Below are positions 1-5,364 of a stretch of DNA of 5,414 nt, piece after piece. The stretch spans positions 1-5,414 of the forward strand of contig CAYURD010000167.1 of NCBI GenBank assembly GCA_964446865.1, given 5' to 3'. Positions within the stretch are counted from its first letter, which is position 1. Each line of letters begins with the position of its first letter. The position numbers were made by a program, and so were the translations under genes. This DNA is from Glaciecola sp964446865 (GTDB lineage Bacteria > Pseudomonadota > Gammaproteobacteria > Enterobacterales > Alteromonadaceae). The notes under the pieces were generated by a model that saw only the letters and a program-made list of their open reading frames with translations, was not told the origin of the DNA and ran no database searches.

Positions 1-2534
1 CTTAGTATTAAATCCCAATTGTCGATAATTTTTTCTGTCTTTACATAGTAAGAGGGTACAAAGCAAGCATCTATACTTTCTAATTCTTTTTTGATTTTTC
101 CAAAACTTATTAGGTTCTGTGATGCTAAATCCTTTATTCGTGGAGCAAATTTTACATTAAGGAGATGGGAAATAGCAAATACCATTTCTGTATAGCCAAG
201 AGTATCAGTTGAATGAATATCACTGTATATTTCTTTGTTATCATTCAATAAACCGTCTATCACATATGCTGCATCTCTTTCTGCACTGCCAAATGTATTG
301 CTATAAAATAATATGCCCCTTTCATCTATGAATCTGCAAATATTAATTCCCTTGCTATGACCATGGTATTTATATGAGTAATCTGAATTCAACGATTCTG
401 CTGATACACATTTTTTTTGGGCATCATTTGACGTGTGCAAAGACTCTCTATCTTTTTTAAATTTTTCAGGTAATGAAAGCTTTTTCATATACTTTGTAAG
501 CTCTTGATTTAACATATCTAAGTTTTCTAAACTAAAGTACCAAGTTACACAATTAACAAGCGTATTGTAATTAATTCCTACTGAAGTATTTGCTAGCTTA
601 TGTAAGCCTATACCACTGGCAATAGCAAATATTGATGCAAAAAAAATTAGATCTTTAGGTTTTTCTTTAGATTGTTTGTTTTTATGGTGTTTAAAATGGA
701 TGGTAAATTTTGTAGCGTTATTTATCTCAAACATTATTTGTAATATTTGGATATATTTATCTTTACCTATAATCTCTATGATTGAATCATAATCAGGCTT
801 TGAAATAGGTGGAGTATACACTGATGGTTTCCCCTCTTTCGCTATCTTGACGTAACTATTTTTCCCATGTCTTATGGTATTATTGACCTGACGATAATAT
901 GGATCTAGATCTTCTGAAAGATTGTGTAGTAGATTTTCTATATTCTTAAATTTCTCTAAATCATATTCTTTTAAATATTTTTCTTTATTCTCTTCCCAAT
1001 CCTTTAGTTCTAATAAATATGAATCTAATGATAAATATCGATTAGATATATCTAAACTTATATTACCACATTTTATTGCGTTTGCTATCTTACAAAACAA
1101 TATCGCTTTATATAGAGCAACATTGAATTTACCTGTATTGTACACCAACTCTTGTTCTATATTTGATAAAAAGCTCCTAGGGGCTTTGACGGTTATTACT
1201 GCATGGCTCTGATAATAATTTATTGCCTCTACTAGCTCTTCGTCTTGAGTAGTCTGAGAAAAAATTAAATACTTCACTATATCAGCAACACGATTTTGTA
1301 ATTTTCTAGAGAGTTGACTTAAAATATTCATTTTTGGAATATTTTTATTTTCTTGAGTAATTTGCTTACCTAATGTCTTAGCTGCAAATATACTCTCTTC
1401 CGCCTGTTTCTCTGTCGTTTCTGGAATAATGTCGTATAACATTTTGATCTTTCTATCATTGTCTATTTCTCTGCTGTACAAAACTGTTTTGACAGCTTCT
1501 ACCTTAAGGGTAGCGGTTTGTAGTCCAGATAAAACAGTTTGTGTAAGTTTATTTTTTCCTGGTAAATCTTCTTTAACCTGATCAGTATTTATTTTCTCCA
1601 TTTTGTTTAGTTGTTGTTGAACGCTTTTTAGCAATATATCAACCAACATATCTTGCCAGATTTTATAATAATAACTAAGGAAAGCAAGTAAATGCAAATA
1701 CCTTTTGTTTTCTTCTGTTATTGAAATTGTTTGATATGATTGTGCTTTGATTAACCATTGTGCATAATATTTTATAGCTTCATTTGATAGGCCCAATGTA
1801 TCTATAATAGATTTGTTCTCAAAAAATAATTTTTTAATAATAAGAAAATTTCTTAAACCATGTTTTATCTTAGCCGGTCTCATAGACTGATTAACATGTT
1901 TTAGTCTGGTAACTAAGGGTCTTTGGTAGTCACCTTTTATAGTATGAAGTAATGTATCAAGAGATTCTTTTTGAGATTCAGTAATATTGGTTTTAATTTT
2001 ACTGATCACATTCTTTTCAAATCTATTAAATTCTAGAGTTATTTGCTCTACTAGGAAATGATAGCTAGGTATCTCTATCTTACGATTCACAAGCACCTCC
2101 AGAGTTTTAGCGAAAATCTTACGTGGATGAGCTTGTTTCTCTACCATCTTACTGATTATTTCTCTAATAGCCTCAACTGACTCTGCAGAGCTTGTATAAC
2201 CCACGACATCTAATATATCTTTTCTTTGTTGTTGTCTTGTTCTGTTACTATAATTAGCAATTATGTCTTTAACTGCATTAATCCTTAATTTATGTGATAC
2301 GTATTCAATGTCTCTTTTATTAAATTTTGTAAGGTTAAAGAATTTATTATGTTGAATAAAATAGCCATATTGAAGTAAGAAACCAACTTTGTTTATTTTG
2401 TTTTTAATATTTATTATTTTCTGATGTATGCGCGAATCAATTTTAAATATTTTTGCACGTTCTTCATTTGATAATTCAGCTGGGGATTCAAATTTGTTGA
2501 TTTCGTACTGAGGCAATATATCTAATAATCTCAT
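1..2534 (-). CDS. tnpA: Tn3-family transposase TnpA, C-terminus beyond the window
   Basis: This is the DDE transposase of a Tn3-family transposon; it binds the terminal inverted repeats and performs replicative transposition, leaving a cointegrate. I translated the minus strand from the ATG at 2534 and found an uninterrupted frame of about 844 codons to the window edge. Family members are about 950-1020 residues, so roughly the last 110-170 are missing only because the window ends. The N-terminus (about residues 1-165, with NKVGFLLQYGYF) resembles the DUF4158 DNA-binding region. The catalytic domain shows the first Asp in LHTSNDAQKK (D704, codon 423-425) and the second in HSTDTLGYTE (D777, codon 204-206), a spacing close to that in Tn4430 TnpA; the catalytic Glu lies outside. 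The start follows the tnpI stop by one base, and an AGGAG sits 12 bases upstream (2547-2551, minus strand), so translation is probably coupled to tnpI. No frameshift or internal stop was seen, so the gene looks functional as far as visible. Confidence 0.95.
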   Translation of the reverse strand, partial: MRLLDILPQYEINKFESPAELSNEERAKIFKIDSRIHQKIINIKNKINKVGFLLQYGYFIQHNKFFNLTKFNKRDIEYVSHKLRINAVKDIIANYSNRTRQQQRKDILDVVGYTSSAESVEAIREIISKMVEKQAHPRKIFAKTLEVLVNRKIEIPSYHFLVEQITLEFNRFEKNVISKIKTNITESQKESLDTLLHTIKGDYQRPLVTRLKHVNQSMRPAKIKHGLRNFLIIKKLFFENKSIIDTLGLSNEAIKYYAQWLIKAQSYQTISITEENKRYLHLLAFLSYYYKIWQDMLVDILLKSVQQQLNKMEKINTDQVKEDLPGKNKLTQTVLSGLQTATLKVEAVKTVLYSREIDNDRKIKMLYDIIPETTEKQAEESIFAAKTLGKQITQENKNIPKMNILSQLSRKLQNRVADIVKYLIFSQTTQDEELVEAINYYQSHAVITVKAPRSFLSNIEQELVYNTGKFNVALYKAILFCKIANAIKCGNISLDISNRYLSLDSYLLELKDWEENKEKYLKEYDLEKFKNIENLLHNLSEDLDPYYRQVNNTIRHGKNSYVKIAKEGKPSVYTPPISKPDYDSIIEIIGKDKYIQILQIMFEINNATKFTIHFKHHKNKQSKEKPKDLIFFASIFAIASGIGLHKLANTSVGINYNTLVNCVTWYFSLENLDMLNQELTKYMKKLSLPEKFKKDRESLHTSNDAQKKCVSAESLNSDYSYKYHGHSKGINICRFIDERGILFYSNTFGSAERDAAYVIDGLLNDNKEIYSDIHSTDTLGYTEMVFAISHLLNVKFAPRIKDLASQNLISFGKIKKELESIDACFVPSYYVKTEKIIDNWDLIL

Positions 2535-2535
2535 G

Positions 2536-3411
2536 CTATTCAATTTCTCCTATTTTTTCTACAGCCTCTGATAAGTCATCAAAAGAGGGATGACAATAAA
2601 GCTTTGTAGTATCCAATCTTTCATGACCAGCTAAAGCTGCAACTTTTTCTAAACTTACACCTGCATCTACAAGATTCTTACAAAATGTATGTCTTAATTG
2701 ATGAGGAGTAATACTGCATAAATCAGTATTGCCTAACACTCTTTTAAACATCAATTGTATACCACGTGGACTGAGTATGCCTCTCTGTCCAGTAAACACA
2801 TTTGTTTCATCTCCTGCCTTTTCTTTGTAGTCTAATAGGTAAAAAGACTCTCGAGCATCTTTATTCAAAGGCACTTCCCTATATTTGTTTCCTTTTCCAG
2901 ATTTTATAATAATCTTACCTTTTCTTTCGCTTAGAGTAACATCTTGCCATTGTAAGCTACATAATTCTTGTACTCGTACGCCTGTATTTAATAATATAAC
3001 CACAATACAACGATCCCTATTGCTGGCATATCTTTCCAAATAACGCAATAGTGCGTTTTGTTCTTTTTTATCTAACCATTTCGGCATAGAAACTGCTTGT
3101 TTCACAGTTTTAGGTATTAGGAACCGATATTTTATTCTTTTGGTATCCCATCCCCATTCAAGAAAATATTTTAAAGATAGCAAGCGTCGATTTATAGTTT
3201 GAGGTTTAAAATTTTTTTCTAACAAATAACTTTTATACTGTCGTAGATCAGTTGGAGTAATTTTGTTTAATTTCATCTCTTCATGATTTATTTTTTGAAA
3301 CCAAATTGAGAATTGCAGTAAATCAGATTGATAACTTGATAATGTCAAAACTGATTTATCAGTATTTTTTTGATAAGCAATATAACTGTCTATTTGCGCA
3401 ATTTTCTTCAT
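2536..3411 (-). CDS. tnpI: Tyrosine recombinase, TnpI-type cointegrate resolvase
   Basis: A 291-residue tyrosine site-specific recombinase, close in length to Tn4430 TnpI and XerC/D. Residues about 5-90 form the SAM-like N-terminal core-binding domain; about 110-290 form the catalytic domain. Visible active-site residues are R146 (NTGVRVQEL), K173 (SGKGNK), H237 and R240 (TPHQLRHTF), H263 (AGHERLDTT) and the nucleophile Y272 (TTKLYCHPS), so the set is complete. It probably resolves the cointegrates made by TnpA, acting on the repeat array just upstream of its own start. The role is inferred from gene order: the same strand as tnpA, directly upstream of it, with one base between the genes, as in Tn4430. 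The ATG at 3411 has no clear Shine-Dalgarno sequence, but it is the first Met and gives a normal family N-terminus. The alternative is an integron- or phage-type integrase; the adjacency to tnpA and the repeat array make TnpI more likely. Confidence 0.9.
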   Translation of the reverse strand: MKKIAQIDSYIAYQKNTDKSVLTLSSYQSDLLQFSIWFQKINHEEMKLNKITPTDLRQYKSYLLEKNFKPQTINRRLLSLKYFLEWGWDTKRIKYRFLIPKTVKQAVSMPKWLDKKEQNALLRYLERYASNRDRCIVVILLNTGVRVQELCSLQWQDVTLSERKGKIIIKSGKGNKYREVPLNKDARESFYLLDYKEKAGDETNVFTGQRGILSPRGIQLMFKRVLGNTDLCSITPHQLRHTFCKNLVDAGVSLEKVAALAGHERLDTTKLYCHPSFDDLSEAVEKIGEIE

Positions 3412-3417
3412 TAATAG

Positions 3418-3429
3418 TTATGCGATTAG
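3418..3429 (+). repeat. Direct repeat copy 1 (accessory TnpI motif)
   Basis: TTATGCGATTAG lies 6 bases upstream of the tnpI start codon, in the same orientation as the right arm of the core at 3505. It shares 10 of 12 bases with that arm. Its position suggests a DR-type accessory binding site; a protein bound here could also block tnpI translation initiation or transcript elongation. Confidence 0.6.
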
Positions 3430-3462
3430 TTTTTTAATAGATAACGTAGCATAAAATATCAC

Positions 3463-3491
3463 ATTATACGATTACAATATATAAATAATTA
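3463..3491 (-). promoter_or_regulatory. Possible tnpI-tnpA promoter
   Basis: Read on the minus strand, 3468-3463 is a perfect TATAAT. The hexamer 17 bases upstream (TAATTA, 3491-3486) is a poor -35. A start near 3456 would give a leader of about 45 bases. The -10 lies inside direct repeat copy 2, and the -35 region touches the left core arm, so recombinase binding would probably repress transcription. The AT-rich context makes chance matches likely. Confidence 0.4.
3464..3475 (+). repeat. Direct repeat copy 2 (accessory TnpI motif)
   Basis: TTATACGATTAC starts 46 bases from copy 1 and 41 bases before the right core arm. It differs from the TTATGCGATT core by one base and, like the core arm, is preceded by CA. 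It overlaps the predicted -10 box of the tnpI promoter. Confidence 0.6.
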
Positions 3492-3515
3492 CGCATAATA
3501 ATCATTATGCGATTG
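3488..3515. repeat. Inverted repeat, predicted recombination core of the IRS
   Basis: ATTACGCATAAT (3488-3499) and ATTATGCGATTG (3504-3515) face each other across AATC (3500-3503). The inner 8 bases of each arm (ATTATGCG and its complement) are a perfect inverted repeat; the outer bases diverge. This suits two recombinase monomers flanking a central strand-exchange region of about 6-8 bases. Confidence 0.7.
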
Positions 3516-3539
3516 CTTTTAGGATGAAAAAAATATACT
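3513..3539 (+). promoter_or_regulatory. Possible promoter of the passenger gene
   Basis: TTGCTT (3513-3518) and TATACT (3534-3539) are separated by 15 bases, which is short. The -10 matches consensus at five of six positions. The -35 overlaps the right arm of the recombination core, so divergent transcription of tnpI and the passenger gene would share control from the same site. Confidence 0.3.
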
Positions 3540-3572
3540 ATCACCTCAGCATCAAAACTTAAATATTTTACC

Positions 3573-3836
3573 ATGGCATTATCAAATATACAAAAACAAC
3601 TAATATCCAACATCGACCACAAAGTCAAAATTATCCTTGCTAACAAAGGTACTGAAGAAGATATCTTAATTTCTTTAACTCAAAAAATGCCAAGCATTAT
3701 GGAAATGATAAAAGCAGCAGGTACAAAAGAAATTGAGATGTATTTTGATGAATATGATGGCTTTTACTATTTTGTTAAGATCATAGAAAATCTAGCACAG
3801 AAAATTTCAGAAGGTACTATAAAAGTGCCGAGATAA
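3573..3836 (+). CDS. Small hypothetical protein, transposon passenger
   Basis: An 87-residue protein I cannot assign to a named family. It is acidic in the middle (an EEDI segment and YFDEYDGFYYF) with basic ends, and appears mostly helical: an N-terminal helix (NIQKQLISNIDHKVKIIL), a central helix around residues 38-55 (KMPSIMEMIKAAGTKEIEMY), and a C-terminal helix (VKIIENLAQKISEG). There is no signal peptide, membrane segment or cysteine, so it should be a small cytosolic protein. It is transcribed divergently from tnpI across the resolution site, the usual place for Tn3 passenger genes. The ATG has no obvious Shine-Dalgarno sequence. A second reading frame begins four bases after its stop, suggesting a two-gene operon that is now truncated. 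A toxin-antitoxin or regulatory role is possible from context, but nothing in the sequence proves it. Confidence 0.7.
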   Translation: MALSNIQKQLISNIDHKVKIILANKGTEEDILISLTQKMPSIMEMIKAAGTKEIEMYFDEYDGFYYFVKIIENLAQKISEGTIKVPR

Positions 3837-3840
3837 TTTT

Positions 3841-3909
3841 ATGAATGAGGATAAAAAAAACACAAAAAGTACTCTCATTCTTCGTATTTCACCCGTTTCT
3901 GTAATTTAA
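3841..3909 (+). pseudogene. Truncated 5' end of a second passenger gene, possibly ribbon-helix-helix
   Basis: A 22-codon frame starts at ATG 3841, four bases after the preceding stop. It reads MNEDKKNTKSTLILRISP and then VSVI before a TAA at 3907-3909. The polar Lys-rich start followed by a TLILRISP strand resembles the N-terminus of Arc/MetJ-type ribbon-helix-helix DNA-binding proteins, where an ...LRISPELK-like strand leads into helix 1. The resemblance stops at about 3891, just where IS3-type transposase coding becomes recognisable in another frame, so the gene was probably cut by an insertion or deletion. The family guess rests on about 10 residues and is weak; the operon-like spacing is the stronger evidence. 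Confidence 0.4.
3843..3880 (+). repeat. Short inverted repeat after the passenger gene
   Basis: GAATGAG (3843-3849) and CTCATTC (3874-3880) are perfectly complementary across a 24-base A-rich loop. No T-run follows, so it is not a convincing terminator. It may be chance in AT-rich DNA. Confidence 0.25.
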
Positions 3910-4107
3910 CCCAACAATGGGCTTTGAAGAAAGGTATAAGCCTTAATTTTATACAACCAGGTAAACCTACTCAGAATGCTTATATTGAAAGCTTTAATGG
4001 TAAATTTAGGACTGAGTTTTTAGATCAACATTGGTTTAGCACTATTACTGAAGTTAAGCATGAAACTAATAAATGGAGAAAGAATTATAATGAAGCTCGT
4101 CCCCATA
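3894..4107 (+). pseudogene. C-terminal remnant of an IS3-family transposase (IS407/IS51-like), interrupted
   Basis: The frame containing WALKKGISLNFIQPGKPTQN and AYIESFNGKFR is the C-terminal part of an IS3-family OrfB integrase core. The catalytic Glu of the DDE triad is the E of AYIESFNG (codon 3987-3989), and HWFSTITEV...WRKNYNEARPH follows, as in IS407/IS51-type enzymes. Both catalytic Asp residues and the whole N-terminus are absent: homology begins abruptly around 3897-3918 and the frame has a stop at 3852-3854. After RPH (ending at 4106) the normal ...SxLG.xTP tail is replaced by the terminal repeat of the inserted IS; the frame then runs into that element and stops at 4140-4142. It differs clearly from the intact OrfB at 4508-5329, so it comes from a separate, older element. 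It cannot encode an active transposase. Confidence 0.85.
4104..4107. repeat. Probable target-site duplication, left copy (CATA)
   Basis: CATA abuts the left tip and is repeated at 5361-5364 directly after the right tip. IS3-family elements usually duplicate 3-5 bases. A four-base match at exactly mirrored positions has a chance probability of about 1 in 256, so this is suggestive but not proof. Confidence 0.55.
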
Positions 4108-4134
4108 TTGATCCTGCCCTAGAATTGTGGACAC
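4108..4134 (+). repeat. Left terminal inverted repeat of the IS3-group element
   Basis: It matches the complement of the right end at 23 of 27 positions; mismatches are at positions 7, 16, 17 and 19. The conserved blocks are TTGATC, TGCCCTAG and GTGGACAC. Confidence 0.85.
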
Positions 4135-4166
4135 ATAATTGATTAAAATTATGTGGAGTATCAAAA

Positions 4167-4469
4167 ATGCAGAAAAGACAAAAATTTACTAATGAATTTA
4201 AAGAAGAAGCTATTAAACTAGCATTATCGTCAAATCAGCCATTAGCACAAACTGCTAGTGAGTTTGGTATAAAGAAATCTACATTTTATGGATGGGTAAA
4301 AGATAATATGAATAATAAGATAGAACCTTCTCAAACAAGTAAAGCTTCAAGTCAAATGAAAGCTCTTGAGGCTGAAAACAACAAACTTAAAAAGCAGTTG
4401 AAACGCACTGAACAAGAAAGAGATATATTAAAAAAAGCGGCGGCATATTTTGCTATTCAGGATCTGTAA
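4167..4469 (+). CDS. IS3-family transposase OrfA
   Basis: A 100-residue OrfA that provides the DNA-binding and multimerisation part of the IS3 transposase. Residues about 1-50 (RQKFTNEFKEEAIKLAL...FGIKKSTFYGWVKD) form the helix-turn-helix of the HTH_Tnp_1 family, which recognises the terminal repeats. Residues about 64-95 (MKALEAENNKLKKQL...ERDILKKAAAYFA) form the typical leucine-zipper coiled coil. Length and the ...DILKKAAAYFA ending are standard for the family. The start is supported by GGAG at 4155-4158, 8 bases upstream of the ATG. A -1 slip near its end fuses it to OrfB to give the active OrfAB; unshifted OrfA usually acts as a regulator in this family. Confidence 0.95.
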   Translation: MQKRQKFTNEFKEEAIKLALSSNQPLAQTASEFGIKKSTFYGWVKDNMNNKIEPSQTSKASSQMKALEAENNKLKKQLKRTEQERDILKKAAAYFAIQDL

Positions 4470-4477
4470 AATATGCC
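4430..4477 (+). promoter_or_regulatory. Programmed -1 frameshift signal: A7 run plus hairpin
   Basis: Seven A residues (4430-4436) followed by G form an A_AAA_AAA slippery site in the OrfA frame (codons AAA 4431-4433 and AAA 4434-4436). Five bases later GGCATATTTT (4442-4451) pairs perfectly with AAAATATGCC (4468-4477); an inner G-U and C-G pair extend the stem to 12 pairs around a 12-base loop. The -1 frame is open from 4412, after a TGA at 4409-4411, and continues into OrfB, so a slip here joins the two. The orfA stop (4467-4469) lies within the 3' side of the stem. Slippery heptamer, short spacer and stem make a textbook signal for making OrfAB. Confidence 0.85.
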
Positions 4478-4507
4478 TTTATCAAGCATCATTCAGTAGA
4501 ATATCCG

Positions 4508-5329
4508 GTGAGGATGATGTGTGAGATCCTGCAAGTGTCGAAGAGTAAATATTATAATTGGTTAAATAAACCATTGGGTAAACATAAACAACGCATGAAG
4601 GAATTGGATTTAATGATAAAATCAATATATATAGAGCATAAGGAAAGGTATGGTTCAACTAGAATTTACCATGAGCTCAAAGCCCGTGGTATAGCTTGTA
4701 CTAGAAGCACTATTGCAATACGTATGCAAGAATTGAATTTAGTTGCAAAAGCTAGGAAGAAATTTAAGGTCACTACTGATTCCAATCATAACCTTAGAGT
4801 TTCTCCTAATATTCTTGAACAGGATTTTACGGCTACTGCTCCAAATAAAAAATGGGTTTCTGATATTTCATATATTCCAACAAAGGAAGGTTGGCTATAT
4901 CTTTGTGTTTTTTTAGATTTATACTCTAGATCAGTTATAGGCTGGTCTATGCAAGATAATTTAAAATCTAATTTAGTCACTAATGCATTAACGATGTCAT
5001 TATTTAGAAGGAAATTTCCTACTAATGTTGTTGTTCACTCTGATCGTGGCAGTCAATATTGTTCAAAGAAATATCAATCCCTTTTAATAAACAATAAATT
5101 AACTTGTAGCATGAGTGGGAAAGGAAGTTGTTATGACAATGCTCCTGCAGAAAGCTTTTTTCATACACTTAAAGTAGAGCTTGTTCATGGAAATAAATAT
5201 AAAACCAAACAAGAAGCAAAATCTTCAATTGCCAGTTATATTGAATGTTATTATAATAAGAAAAGAAGACATTCAGGAATTAACTACTGTATCCCTGAGG
5301 AATATGAAAAATTACAAAATGTCGGATAA
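4508..5329 (+). CDS. IS3-family transposase OrfB (DDE catalytic part)
   Basis: The catalytic half of the IS3 transposase, an RNase H-fold integrase core that cuts and joins the element ends. Numbered from the GTG at 4508 it has 273 residues. An N-terminal HTH_21-like region (about residues 5-90, with ERYGSTRIYHELKARG) precedes the rve core. The DDE triad is D119 (WVSDISYIPT), D179 (VVHSDRGSQYCS) and E215 (YDNAPAESFFHTLK), with exactly 35 residues between D179 and E215, the family signature. The tail NKKRRHSGINYCIPEEYE is normal. The GTG is only nominal: family-typical residues (KYAFIKHHSVEYPV) lie upstream in the same frame, open from 4412, so the natural product is the OrfAB fusion spanning 4167-5329 made by -1 frameshifting. 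No disruption is visible. Confidence 0.95.
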   Translation: MRMMCEILQVSKSKYYNWLNKPLGKHKQRMKELDLMIKSIYIEHKERYGSTRIYHELKARGIACTRSTIAIRMQELNLVAKARKKFKVTTDSNHNLRVSPNILEQDFTATAPNKKWVSDISYIPTKEGWLYLCVFLDLYSRSVIGWSMQDNLKSNLVTNALTMSLFRRKFPTNVVVHSDRGSQYCSKKYQSLLINNKLTCSMSGKGSCYDNAPAESFFHTLKVELVHGNKYKTKQEAKSSIASYIECYYNKKRRHSGINYCIPEEYEKLQNVG

Positions 5330-5333
5330 AAAA

Positions 5334-5360
5334 GTGTCCACGAAACTAGGGCAAGATCAA
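5334..5360 (-). repeat. Right terminal inverted repeat of the IS3-group element
   Basis: Read inward on the minus strand it begins TTGATCTTGCCCTAG and ends GTGGACAC, matching the left end at 23 of 27 positions. It starts four bases after the orfB stop codon. Confidence 0.85.
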
Positions 5361-5364
5361 CATA
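5361..5364. repeat. Probable target-site duplication, right copy (CATA)
   Basis: Pairs with the CATA at 4104-4107 on the other side of the element. Confidence 0.55.

Larger units (their letters stand above)
3418..3516. other. Candidate internal resolution site (IRS) for TnpI
   Basis: Four copies of a 12-base motif (consensus TTATGCGATTAG-like) lie in the 161-base gap between tnpI and the passenger gene. Copies are TTATGCGATTAG at 3418-3429, TTATACGATTAC at 3464-3475 and TTATGCGATTGC at 3505-3516, all on the plus strand, plus one on the minus strand at about 3488-3498 (ATTACGCATAA). The last two form the inverted pair expected of a recombination core; the other two are direct repeats nearer tnpI. 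Tn4430 is known to have an IR1-IR2 core plus DR1-DR2 accessory motifs beside tnpI, and the arrangement here matches. Binding by TnpI is inferred. Confidence 0.75.
1..3894. mobile_element. Tn3-family (Tn4430-like) transposon, partial
   Basis: The unit contains tnpA, tnpI, a candidate internal resolution site and a divergent passenger gene. This is the architecture of the Tn3 subgroup that resolves cointegrates with a tyrosine recombinase instead of a serine resolvase. The tnpA-side terminal repeat lies beyond position 1. The other end cannot be placed: the passenger region runs into an IS remnant near 3891-3897, and I saw no 38-bp Tn3-type terminal repeat before it. The right boundary given is therefore where recognisable transposon DNA stops, not a demonstrated terminus. 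Confidence 0.7.
4108..5360 (+). mobile_element. Complete IS3-group insertion sequence
   Basis: An IS3-family element of about 1.25 kb, close to the length of IS3 itself, with orfA and orfB in overlapping -1 phase. The ends begin TTGATCCTGCCCTAG on the left and TTGATCTTGCCCTAG on the right (complement), followed by GTGGACAC in both; IS3-group ends known to me carry the same TGATC..CC...GGACAC pattern. If the tips are placed at 4108 and 5360, CATA flanks both sides (4104-4107 and 5361-5364), which is a plausible 4-bp target duplication. Placing the tips at TG...CA (4109 and 5359) gives no 3-bp duplication. Both ORFs, both ends and the frameshift signal are intact, so it may be active or recently inserted. 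Confidence 0.9.

Noticed and set aside
922..1212. Plus-strand open frame of 96 codons
   Set aside because: Lies wholly inside tnpA on the opposite strand; Ser/Phe/Tyr-rich composition is typical of an antisense shadow and no family resemblance is visible.
3418..3516. CRISPR-like repeat array
   Set aside because: Repeats are only about 10-12 bases, include an inverted copy and are unevenly spaced; this fits recombinase sites, not CRISPR.
3464..3646. Minus-strand open frame of 60 codons, partly hydrophobic
   Set aside because: Overlaps the resolution site and the start of the 87-residue gene; its translated sequence arises from the repeat region and antisense of a better-supported gene.
3843..3880. 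Rho-independent terminator after the passenger gene
   Set aside because: The 7-bp stem has a 24-base loop and no T-run after it.
3924..4142. Free-standing 72-codon gene from a TTG start
   Set aside because: The homology extends upstream of the TTG, lacks both catalytic Asp residues, and the last 12 codons are the terminal repeat of the inserted IS; it is a pseudogene fragment.
4786..4980. Minus-strand open frame of 64 codons
   Set aside because: Antisense to the orfB catalytic core, no features of its own.
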